DNA of 11,700 nt, taken from contig NZ_JANKBI010000031.1 of assembly GCF_024622195.1 (NCBI RefSeq), forward strand, positions 1 to 11,700, in the 5' to 3' direction. Below the pieces are notes generated by a model. The model was not told the origin of the DNA. It saw only the letters and a list, made by a program, of their open reading frames with translations, and did not search any database. Both the position numbers and the translations under genes were made by a program. This DNA comes from Murimonas intestini (GTDB lineage Bacteria; Bacillota; Clostridia; Lachnospirales; Lachnospiraceae). This document shows, one piece after another, positions 1 through 6,673 of the stretch; the stretch's first letter is position 1; every line of letters starts with the position of its first letter.

Positions 1-318
1 ATTTAATACCCACTCTATGTTGAAGGAAAAATAGAATAGTCTATATATTTTGAACATACCAAATAATTGATTCCAATGTATTTCGGGAATCCAATAAAGT
101 AGTGGCCTCACCCACCCGCCTGCCCCTCCCACTGATTCACTGCCTACAATGCAAAGCGTCCTCCCCGCCTCTAATCATCTAAACAGCAATTTAGTCAAAG
201 CCACAGAAAAAGCAGCAGAAGAACTGGGGGTGGATTTTTCTAAGTGTTTTGAACACAAAACATTTACAAAGTGGCTAAAAAAGATTAAGAGATTTTTAAG
301 GCACAGCAAAATCATACA
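1..318. other. Non-coding upstream region
   Basis: No convincing gene is visible here. A 65-codon open frame (149-346, plus strand) has no ribosome binding site ahead of its ATG, starts inside a C-rich tract and overlaps the operon promoter, so I treat it as chance. A weak inverted repeat (66-74 with 86-95, one bulged C, loop of about 11 bases) has no T tract and is not a clear terminator. The notable contents are the C-rich tract at 111-130 and the -10 element that follows this region, both listed separately. Confidence 0.6.
111..130 (-). other. Putative G-quadruplex motif (minus strand)
   Basis: On the plus strand four C runs (111-113, 115-117, 123-126, 128-130) are separated by spacers of 1, 5 and 1 bases. 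The minus strand therefore carries four runs of at least three G with loops of 1, 5 and 1, which meets the usual G3+N1-7 rule for an intramolecular quadruplex. The tract is very unlike the surrounding AT-rich DNA. It lies about 190 bases upstream of the exporter operon promoter. Whether it folds or has a role is unknown. Confidence 0.5.
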
Positions 319-327
319 TGGTATAAT
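319..327 (+). promoter_or_regulatory. Extended -10 promoter of the exporter operon
   Basis: TG, one base, then a perfect TATAAT (322-327) forms a consensus extended -10 element. No good -35 hexamer is found at 16-18 bases upstream, which is tolerated by extended -10 promoters. Transcription would begin near 334, leaving a leader of about 40 bases before the first adaptor gene. No operator is recognised. Confidence 0.6.
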
Positions 328-374
328 AAAATCCAAAATGGCGTAATGAAGCATATCATTCAGGAGGAAAAGAG

Positions 375-1991
375 ATGGAAACAAAGAAAAGGAAACATAT
401 TATCATAGGAGTGCTTATAACAGTCGTCATAATTGCAGCGGCAGCGGCGGCGGTATGGTTTCTGGTTTTCAGGGAGCCTTCTGCAGCTCAGTCAGCTGGT
501 GACGAGACGGCATATGTAGATTCAGTGGCAAATATAACGGGTCTTGGTTCAGGAAATGGGATGCAGGACAGGTTCTCAGGTGTTGTAGAGCCTCAGAAGA
601 CCTGGAATGTAGAGCTTGCACAGGACAGGAAGGTTAAGAATATATTTGTACAGGAGGGAGAAGAAGTAGCACTTGGAACGAATCTGTTTGAATATGATAC
701 CGCAGATCAGGAAGAGAGCCTGAACCAGGCACAGATAGATCTGGAACGCCTTCAGAATGAGATAGATACAACCAATGCTCAGATAGAGTTACTCCAGAAG
801 GAAAAAGCAAACGCTTCACAGGAGGATCAGCTGGATTATACAACACGTATACAGACTGCACAGAATACAATTAAACGTGATGAATATGATATTAAGAAGA
901 AAAATGTAGAGATAGAGCAGCTGAAAAATACCATTGCTAATTCCATCGTTACATGTGAACTGGATGGAGTAGTTAAAAAAATCAATGAGGATAACAGCAC
1001 TACATCTTCACCTATGGGAAATAGCGGGGATAACAATGCTTTCATGACAATACTTGCAACAGGGGATTACCGTGTTAAGGGAAAAATTAATGAACAGAAT
1101 ATGGCCTCTGTCATGGAGGGCCTTCCTGTGATCGTTCGTTCCAGAGTAGATGATGAAAGAATCTGGAGAGGGACGATAACTACGATTGACCGTGAGAACC
1201 CGGAGACAGATAATAACTCATCAGGAGGCTACGTTTCATATGGAATGGGCGGCGGAAGCACTACTTCAAGTGTAAATTCCACAAATTATCCTTTCTATAT
1301 AACACTTGATAATGCGGATGACCTTATGCTTGGACAGCATGTATATATTGAGATAGACAACGGGCAGGAAGACGGCGAAGAAAAGGAAGGAATCTGGCTT
1401 GACAGTTATTACATCGTCCAGGAGGACGGAAAAGCTTACGTATGGGCGGCAAATGATAAGGACAAGCTGGAAAAACGCAGCATTACTTTAGGAGAGTTAG
1501 ATGATGTCACTCAGAAATACCAGATAACAGAAGGCCTGGAGCCGGATGATTATATCACATTCCCGAGTGAGAATCTCAAGGAAGGCATGTCTGTAGTGCG
1601 GAATGTTGAACAGATGGGGATGAACATGAACGGCGGAAGCGTTGATATGATGGGCGGCGATGGCCCTGTTGACGGCGGCTCAATGGATGCCGGGCCTGGA
1701 GGCAGTGTTGATTTTCCGGAAGGCAGTGATGATATGATGCCTGGCAATGATATTATGGTGCCGGGAAATGAAGATGGTGTTATGGACAGCGGAGACGGCA
1801 TTTCGGCCGGGCCTGACGGAGAAGCAGGAAGCAACGATATGGTGGGACCACAGGAAGAAGTTCCGGAGGCGGATGGAGGTCAGGATGCCCCTGGACCTGA
1901 GGCAGGCGAAGGCGGAGAAGAAGGACCAGCAGGGCCAGAAGATGTGTCTGACCTGGGAGACGGTTTGGCGCCAACGGAAGCAGCACAATAA
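375..1991 (+). CDS. Membrane fusion (HlyD/MacA-like) adaptor 1 of MacB-type ABC exporter, with Met/Asp/Gly-rich tail
   Basis: A 538-residue adaptor predicted to link a MacB-type transporter to the cell wall side. The ATG is set by AGGAGG at 362-367, seven bases upstream. Seen: basic N-terminus, one membrane helix (about 9-32), first lipoyl/barrel strand region (about 67-108, with the typical VQEGEEV turn), coiled-coil hairpin (about 110-188, charged and Gln-rich), second lipoyl half (about 189-230, with ELDGVVKKI), then beta-barrel and membrane-proximal segments up to about 412. Residues 413-538 are an added low-complexity tail rich in Gly, Asp, Glu, Pro and Met, with 11 Met and no Lys, Arg or His. 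In MacA-type families the adaptor stimulates and gates MacB; YknX of Bacillus subtilis is a Gram-positive relative by family. First gene of a four-gene operon, 16 bases before the ATPase. The tail's function is unknown. The family call is secure; the substrate is not known. Confidence 0.88.
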   Translation: METKKRKHIIIGVLITVVIIAAAAAAVWFLVFREPSAAQSAGDETAYVDSVANITGLGSGNGMQDRFSGVVEPQKTWNVELAQDRKVKNIFVQEGEEVALGTNLFEYDTADQEESLNQAQIDLERLQNEIDTTNAQIELLQKEKANASQEDQLDYTTRIQTAQNTIKRDEYDIKKKNVEIEQLKNTIANSIVTCELDGVVKKINEDNSTTSSPMGNSGDNNAFMTILATGDYRVKGKINEQNMASVMEGLPVIVRSRVDDERIWRGTITTIDRENPETDNNSSGGYVSYGMGGGSTTSSVNSTNYPFYITLDNADDLMLGQHVYIEIDNGQEDGEEKEGIWLDSYYIVQEDGKAYVWAANDKDKLEKRSITLGELDDVTQKYQITEGLEPDDYITFPSENLKEGMSVVRNVEQMGMNMNGGSVDMMGGDGPVDGGSMDAGPGGSVDFPEGSDDMMPGNDIMVPGNEDGVMDSGDGISAGPDGEAGSNDMVGPQEEVPEADGGQDAPGPEAGEGGEEGPAGPEDVSDLGDGLAPTEAAQ

Positions 1992-2007
1992 GAATGGAGG
2001 ACTCACA

Positions 2008-2697
2008 GTGATTCTCGAATTGGATAATATCTATAAGGATTATATACAGGGGAAAATGATAGTCCCTGTATTAAAAGATATCACGCTGCATGTGGAAAAA
2101 GGAGAATATGTAGCCATAATGGGGCCTTCTGGTTCAGGTAAATCAACGCTCATGAATATTATAGGATGCCTGGATAAGCCGACAAAAGGATCGTTCCTTC
2201 TGGATGGTGTAAGCCTTTTGAATAAAAGAGATAATGAACTTGCTGAAATACGCCTGCGCAGTCTTGGTTTTGTTTTTCAGACATTCCAGCTGCTGCCAAG
2301 GCAGTCGGCAGTGGAAAACGTGGCTTTGCCTTTGATTTATGCAGGTGTGTCTAAAAGAGAAAGAATAAAAATGGCAGAAGCAGCTTTAGACAGAGTGGGT
2401 TTGAGCGACAGGTACCATTTTAAGCCTAACCAGCTTTCAGGCGGACAGAAGCAGAGGGTTGCTATTGCTAGAGCTATGGTAAATAATCCAAAGATACTGC
2501 TGGCAGATGAGCCTACAGGCGCTCTTGATTCCAAATCCAGTGCACAGGTAATGGAGCTTTTTGAGAAGCTGAATGAGGAAGGTGTCACTATTATTATGAT
2601 AACCCACGACAGAAATATAGCAGAGCATGCAAAGCGTATCGTGGATATTTTTGATGGTGAGCTTTCTGAGCATAGAGATGAGGAGGTGGCGTTGTGA
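2008..2697 (+). CDS. MacB/LolD-type ABC transporter ATP-binding protein
   Basis: A 229-residue cytoplasmic ATPase that should power the permease encoded at 4985-6241. The frame is open further upstream into the adaptor gene, but the GTG at 2008 is chosen because GGAGG (1996-2000) lies seven bases before it and the protein then starts exactly where this family does. All nucleotide-binding motifs are intact: Walker A GPSGSGKST (39-47), Q-loop Gln91, signature LSGGQ (143-147), Walker B ILLADEP (163-169) with catalytic Glu168, D-loop ALD (172-174) and switch His200. Length and motif spacing match the LolD/MacB/YknY group, which drives mechanical transmission rather than passage of substrate through the membrane. 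Its stop overlaps the start of adaptor 2 by four bases (GTGA), implying translational coupling. Confidence 0.95.
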   Translation: MILELDNIYKDYIQGKMIVPVLKDITLHVEKGEYVAIMGPSGSGKSTLMNIIGCLDKPTKGSFLLDGVSLLNKRDNELAEIRLRSLGFVFQTFQLLPRQSAVENVALPLIYAGVSKRERIKMAEAALDRVGLSDRYHFKPNQLSGGQKQRVAIARAMVNNPKILLADEPTGALDSKSSAQVMELFEKLNEEGVTIIMITHDRNIAEHAKRIVDIFDGELSEHRDEEVAL

Positions 2698-4973
2698 AGA
2701 AAAAGTGGATAGCCCTTATCTGCGCTGTTTCAGTCGCTGCCGTAGGCGGCGGAGGATATGGCATTTATAAAGTAGTCAGTTCAAACAGTACGCCTGTGGA
2801 TGTAGTAAAAGTATCTGATCTGAACATGGGCTGGTGGGGACAGACGACATCTACATCAGGAATGGTTTCATCAACAGTGACTCAGCAGGTACATATGACG
2901 ACAAATCAGCTGGTGAAAGAGATTTATGTAAAAGAGGGCGATGAGGTAAAGATAGGAGATCCTCTTCTGGCCTATGATATGACTCTTGCAGAGCTAGACC
3001 TGGAAATGGAACAGCTGAACGGCAATGCAATAGATCTGCAGATAACAGCAGCTGAGAAGGACCTTGAAAAATTAAAAAATGAAACACCCATCAGTGCATC
3101 TGCGGAGGCAGATATTATGAAAAACGGACAGGTGATGGTGGCTGCCTCAGAAGAGGGGGGCACTGAAGGCACAGACCCGGGGACTGAACCGGCTCCGGCA
3201 TCAGCGGAGGGGACCAGTGAGGCGGCACCGCCAGTGACGGAACCACCACAGACGGAACCTCCAGTGACAGAGGCGCCACAGACAGAACCGCCAGTGACGG
3301 AACCATCACAGACGGAGCCGCCAGTGACAGAGGCACCACAGACAGATGCATCACAGACAAACGCACCACAGACAGACACATCACAGACCAACGCACCGCA
3401 GACGGATGCATCACAGACAGACGCATCTCAGACAGGCGGTGAGACAGATCAGAGCACAGAGCCTAACACCGGGGATTCTGAGCAGACTACGGAGCCAAAT
3501 ACTGATGCAACAGAGGTTACACCCCAGGAAACAGAAGTACCGATGATCATTGATATTACAGTCGTTGTGAACCAGCAGATTGATGAGAGCCTCAGACCTG
3601 AAAAGGTGAAGGTAACTCTGAATGATACAGTTCTCAATGTAAGTAAAGAGACAGTTGAACTCACAAAGGAAAATAACTGGACTTATAAATACCTGGCTAT
3701 GCCTATAGGAGGCACATACAGTCTGACTACTGATGCAGGTGATGCATATGACATCCAGTCTGTTTATGACGAGAATACAAAGACCTTTGATCTGCTGTGC
3801 ACGCCAAAGGCATATGATAAGCTGGATGAAAAGTCAGAGCCATATAAGAAGGGGGAAGGAACGAAAAAATCCCCGGATGTATATTTCTGCCAGGAGGGTG
3901 CAAAGATCGACGCTTCATTCCTGAATAAGGTATATGGGTATGATAAGGATGGCCAGACAAGGCTGACGGACAATACAGGCAGGTATGTTGTTCTGGAAAT
4001 GAGGAAAGATGACCAGGCAAATGGAGAATTTATGAGTGCGTTTGCCATAGACGGAACACAGCCGAGAGATACGGGATTCGCACCTTCAAGTGAGTGGACA
4101 ATAAGCAGTTCAAAGCTGGAGCAGACAGGGGGCAATGAGGTTCAGGAACCAAATATAGAGGAACCTGATTTTGACTTTGGAGGCGGTTTTGATTTCGGAG
4201 GCGGTTTCGGAGGCAACGGTTATACGGCTGACCAGCTTAAGCAGGCTATAGCTGATAAAGAGAGCGAGATAAAGAAACTGAAACTGGATAAAAAAGAATC
4301 AGATTTGAAGATACAGTCACAGCAGAGAAAACTTGATAATGGAGTAGTGAAGAGTTCTATCAATGGTATTGTAAAAACTGTTGGGGATCCCAATGTAGGT
4401 GAGGTCAACAACGAACCATTTATGACGGTTGTCAGTGCAGAGGGGCTGTATGTCACAGGTTCACTCAGTGAGCTTGAATTGGAAAAAGTGAAGGTAGGTT
4501 CCATCATGACAGGGTTTGCATATGATACGGGGGCTTCATTTTCTGCCACAATCACAGAAATTTCCCCATACCCTGACACCTCAGGAAATTATTACAGAGG
4601 GAATAACAATGCATCATATTATCCGTTCACAGCCTATATAGAAGGGGACAGTACTGAGGGGTTGAGCAATTATCAGTATGTGGAGCTTCAGATTCAGGAG
4701 AGTGTAGACGCGTCTGCGGCATCCTCACTATATATTGAAAAGGCTTATATCCGCTCAGAGAACGGTCAGAGCTATGTCTATAAAAAGGACGAAAATAACA
4801 GACTGAAAAAGCAGTATATCAAGACAGGAAAGACAGTTTATTCCACAGCTATCGAAGTGAAGGAAGGTCTTTCTATGGATGACAGCATTGCTTTCCCTTA
4901 CGGGAAAAATGTAAAGGAAGGGGCAAAGGTAAAGACATCGGATGAAGATGATAATACCGTTGTTCCGATGTAG
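2694..4973 (+). CDS. Large membrane fusion adaptor 2 with repeat linker and CnaB-like insertion in its coiled-coil hairpin
   Basis: A 759-residue adaptor, much longer than typical MacA/YknX proteins of roughly 370-400. GTG start overlaps the ATPase stop; AGGAGG (2681-2686) is seven bases upstream. Seen in order: membrane helix (about 5-25), first lipoyl half (about 54-95, VKEGDEV turn), first coiled-coil helix (about 96-131), Ala/Glu/Pro-rich spacer, Thr/Pro/Gln repeat array (179-248), acidic spacer, an insert of about 283-490, a DFGGGF glycine linker (about 490-508), second coiled-coil helix (about 510-550), second lipoyl half (SSINGIVKTV, about 553-590), barrel and membrane-proximal parts to the end. 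Residues 283-360 resemble a CnaB-type beta domain: VKVTLND, then the ENNWTYKYLAMP pattern around Trp329. The segment 360-490 is unassigned. The insert holds two Cys (369, 399), a possible disulfide. The adaptor family is secure; the CnaB call is by motif only. Confidence 0.85.
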   Translation: MKKKWIALICAVSVAAVGGGGYGIYKVVSSNSTPVDVVKVSDLNMGWWGQTTSTSGMVSSTVTQQVHMTTNQLVKEIYVKEGDEVKIGDPLLAYDMTLAELDLEMEQLNGNAIDLQITAAEKDLEKLKNETPISASAEADIMKNGQVMVAASEEGGTEGTDPGTEPAPASAEGTSEAAPPVTEPPQTEPPVTEAPQTEPPVTEPSQTEPPVTEAPQTDASQTNAPQTDTSQTNAPQTDASQTDASQTGGETDQSTEPNTGDSEQTTEPNTDATEVTPQETEVPMIIDITVVVNQQIDESLRPEKVKVTLNDTVLNVSKETVELTKENNWTYKYLAMPIGGTYSLTTDAGDAYDIQSVYDENTKTFDLLCTPKAYDKLDEKSEPYKKGEGTKKSPDVYFCQEGAKIDASFLNKVYGYDKDGQTRLTDNTGRYVVLEMRKDDQANGEFMSAFAIDGTQPRDTGFAPSSEWTISSSKLEQTGGNEVQEPNIEEPDFDFGGGFDFGGGFGGNGYTADQLKQAIADKESEIKKLKLDKKESDLKIQSQQRKLDNGVVKSSINGIVKTVGDPNVGEVNNEPFMTVVSAEGLYVTGSLSELELEKVKVGSIMTGFAYDTGASFSATITEISPYPDTSGNYYRGNNNASYYPFTAYIEGDSTEGLSNYQYVELQIQESVDASAASSLYIEKAYIRSENGQSYVYKKDENNRLKKQYIKTGKTVYSTAIEVKEGLSMDDSIAFPYGKNVKEGAKVKTSDEDDNTVVPM
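3228..3437 (+). repeat. In-frame tandem repeat coding for Thr/Pro/Gln linker
   Basis: Four 30-base units encode PPVTE[P/A][P/S]QT[E/D] (residues 179-218 of adaptor 2), followed by six 15-base units encoding [A/T][S/P]QT[N/D/G] (219-248). The units differ mainly by single-base changes and share the core CAGAC or CAGACG. Both period classes are multiples of three, so gain or loss of units keeps the frame. Such Thr/Pro-rich stretches are typical of extended wall-spanning linkers in Gram-positive surface proteins. Confidence 0.85.
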
Positions 4974-4984
4974 GAGGTGGAGAG

Positions 4985-6241
4985 GTGTTAGAAAATATCA
5001 GGTTGTCAATTCAGGGAATATGGTCGCATAAAATGCGTTCTTTCCTGACAATGCTTGGAATCATCATTGGTATAGCATCCATCATCTCCATTGTTTCTAC
5101 TATTCAGGGGACAAATGAGCAGATAAAGAAGAACCTGATCGGTTCAGGAAATAATACGGTGGATATCAAGCTGTATCAGGGAGACATGGAATATTATCTG
5201 GATGATTACAGCGGTATCCCAAAAGGAGTTCCTGTAGTTACAGAAAAAGTCAGGGAAGAGATGGAAAAGGTAGATGGTGTAGCCGATGTTTCGCTCTATT
5301 CCAAAAGAAGTTATGCCGACAGTGTTTATTATAAGAATACCAGTATGGATGGCGCTAATGTTATGGGGATAGATCTGCATTATTTTAATACCTGCGGGTA
5401 TATCATGCGGACAGGGCGTGAATTCATACAGCAGGATTATGATGAATTCAGAAAGGTCGTGATTCTGGATCAGACAGCGGCCACCAGCCTGTTTCAGGAG
5501 GAAGATCCTCTGGGCAAGACTATAGAGATTAAGGGTGAACCTTTCACCGTTGTGGGCGTGACAGAGAAAAGCGAGGCTTTTGAGCCTGTTATCAATTCGA
5601 TGGAGGATTACTGGACGTATATGGGGAACCAGGCCAGCGGGTTTATTTATATGCCATATGCTACCTGGTGTGTGCCCTACCAGTATGATGAGCCTCAGAA
5701 TGTAATAGTCAGGGCTAACAGCACAGATGAGATGAGTGCCGTAGGTAAGAAATGTGCTGATATTTTGAACGCATACGTCACTTCACAGGATGACGTGAAA
5801 TATAAGGCGGCTGACCTGCTTGAACAGGCTAAGGAGCTCCAGGATCTGAGCGCGGCCACAAATAACCAGCTGATATGGATCGCTAGTATTTCACTGCTTG
5901 TAGGCGGCATCGGCGTTATGAATATCATGCTTGTTTCGGTCACAGAGAGGACAAGTGAGATCGGTCTTAAAAAGGCCATAGGGGCAAAAAAGAAGAGGAT
6001 TCTCGGCCAGTTTCTTACAGAGGCGGCTGTGCTTACAAGCCTTGGAGGCATTATAGGAGTCATTGCAGGAATCGGGCTTGCCCAGGCTATCTCCAAAATG
6101 TCCCAGACGCCGGTAGCCATCAGCGTCCCGGCTATTATAGGATCCGTTATCTTTTCAATGCTTATAGGCATCATATTCGGCCTGCTGCCTTCAATCAAGG
6201 CATCAAACCTGAATCCTATCGATGCTCTGAGACATGAGTAA
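4985..6241 (+). CDS. MacB/FtsX-type ABC transporter permease
   Basis: A 418-residue membrane protein, partner of the ATPase at 2008-2697. GTG start with AGGAGG at 4972-4977 (overlapping the upstream stop codon), seven bases away; 11 bases separate it from adaptor 2. Seen: short cytoplasmic N-terminal helix, first membrane helix (about 20-40, GIIIGIASIISIVSTI), a large extracytoplasmic MacB periplasmic-core-like domain (about 41-290), then three membrane helices (about 296-318, 348-368, 377-400). Between helices two and three lies the family's coupling segment ERTSEIGLKKAIGAKKKRI, and the C-terminus NPIDALRHE is typical of MacB-like permeases. By family it works as a dimer with two ATPase copies and the adaptors, exporting or extracting a substrate such as a peptide, lipid or antibiotic; the sequence does not reveal which. 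No truncation is seen. Confidence 0.93.
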   Translation: MLENIRLSIQGIWSHKMRSFLTMLGIIIGIASIISIVSTIQGTNEQIKKNLIGSGNNTVDIKLYQGDMEYYLDDYSGIPKGVPVVTEKVREEMEKVDGVADVSLYSKRSYADSVYYKNTSMDGANVMGIDLHYFNTCGYIMRTGREFIQQDYDEFRKVVILDQTAATSLFQEEDPLGKTIEIKGEPFTVVGVTEKSEAFEPVINSMEDYWTYMGNQASGFIYMPYATWCVPYQYDEPQNVIVRANSTDEMSAVGKKCADILNAYVTSQDDVKYKAADLLEQAKELQDLSAATNNQLIWIASISLLVGGIGVMNIMLVSVTERTSEIGLKKAIGAKKKRILGQFLTEAAVLTSLGGIIGVIAGIGLAQAISKMSQTPVAISVPAIIGSVIFSMLIGIIFGLLPSIKASNLNPIDALRHE

Positions 6242-6256
6242 ATGTATCATAAATTG

Positions 6257-6294
6257 TAACTATTTAGCAGATATTTGTATTTACTGAGCAGTTA
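6257..6294. repeat. Imperfect inverted repeat after the exporter operon
   Basis: Arms TAACTATTTAGCA (6257-6269) and TACTGAGCAGTTA (6282-6294) are complementary at nine of 13 positions; all four differences are transitions and two become G-U pairs in RNA. The spacer is 12 bases. The right arm overlaps the TATAAT at 6293-6298. It could be an operator, a short dispersed repeat, or a 3' end structure of the operon transcript. Confidence 0.4.
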
Positions 6295-6298
6295 TAAT
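6293..6298 (+). promoter_or_regulatory. Possible -10 element for a small RNA
   Basis: A perfect TATAAT sits 52 bases after the permease stop codon. There is no convincing -35 hexamer at 16-18 bases upstream and no TG extension, so as a promoter it is weak. If active, RNA would start near 6305 and end at the terminator at 6381-6408. Confidence 0.3.
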
Positions 6299-6304
6299 AA
6301 AGTT

Positions 6305-6408
6305 CTGAGTAAAGCTGCCTTCGGGCAGAATTGCCTCCGGAGTATGTAGACTCTGCAAAGGGTGTGCACCGGAGATTTGAGGGCCTGACTTGTCAGGCCC
6401 CTTTTTTT
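6305..6408 (+). ncRNA. Candidate small structured RNA (or structured 3' UTR) ending in an intrinsic terminator
   Basis: About 104 nt with three successive hairpins: a 5-bp CTGCC/GGCAG stem capped by a stable TTCG tetraloop (6315-6328), a longer CTCCGG/CCGGAG closing stem (6335-6340 with 6369-6374) holding a possible inner TGCA/TGCA helix (6354-6357, 6365-6368), and the terminator hairpin. No ORF is present. This density of stable structure exceeds what a bare operon terminator needs. I do not recognise a known RNA family: it lacks the SRP RNA core and is shorter than 6S or tmRNA. It may equally be the processed 3' end of the exporter mRNA. Confidence 0.35.
6381..6408 (+). terminator. Intrinsic terminator of the exporter operon
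   Basis: GGGCCTGA (6381-6388) and TCAGGCCC (6393-6400) form a perfect 8-bp stem around a CTTG loop, followed by C and seven T (6402-6408). This is a strong rho-independent terminator on the plus strand, 140 bases after the permease stop. Confidence 0.93.
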
Positions 6409-6564
6409 CTTTTAATGTATATTTCGAAGAGACAAAACACTGGATAGGGGGAAGGAAGCTGCGAGCGGTACAAAATAAAAGTAAATTTATCCGTCAGAAC
6501 CGCTTGCCGGGATAAGCTGTGTGGAAATTGTGGATTTATATATGAGTAATTGCTTTCATTGTCA

Positions 6565-6593
6565 TTTACACAGGGAAAAAAGTGTGGTATTGT
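6565..6593 (+). promoter_or_regulatory. Promoter of the flotillin gene
   Basis: TTTACA (6565-6570) and TATTGT (6588-6593) are separated by 17 bases, with TG one base before the -10 (extended -10). Transcription would start near 6600, about 75 bases ahead of the start codon. The preceding stretch 6411-6560 holds no gene; it contains only weak inverted repeats such as AGCGGT (6465 region) with ACCGCT (6500 region). Confidence 0.5.
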
Positions 6594-6673
6594 ACTAAAT
6601 ATAGGCATTTAATTTAAAAACTGCCAAAATATTGGCGGGCTGCACATCAATCATACACACAGGAGGAAGAGAA

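Noticed and set aside
149..346. 65-codon plus-strand open frame with a Lys-rich amphipathic-looking end
   Set aside because: No ribosome binding site, starts in a C-rich tract, runs through the operon promoter, and no recognisable family.
1747..2007. Longer start for the ABC ATPase
   Set aside because: It would overlap 82 codons of adaptor 1 in another frame; the GTG at 2008 has a well-placed GGAGG and gives the normal family N-terminus.
2694..2780. Lipoprotein signal at Cys10 of adaptor 2
   Set aside because: The residues before Cys10 are Ala-Leu-Ile, so the position before the Cys is not Gly, Ala or Ser as a lipobox requires.
2972..3426. Minus-strand open frames of 103-139 codons across the repeat region
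   Set aside because: They are by-products of the tandem repeat in adaptor 2, giving artificial Cys/Gly/Val/Ser repeats with no start signal.
3228..3437. CRISPR array
   Set aside because: The repeats are contiguous, have no unique spacers, and encode an in-frame Thr/Pro/Gln linker.
6305..6408. SRP RNA, 6S RNA or a known riboswitch
   Set aside because: The conserved GGAA-loop SRP core is missing, the length is too short for 6S or tmRNA, and no known aptamer core is recognised; no downstream gene follows closely before the terminator.
6632..6673. Longer start for the flotillin gene
   Set aside because: The upstream start lacks a ribosome binding site, whereas the ATG at 6674 has AGGAGG seven bases before it and begins directly with the membrane helix.
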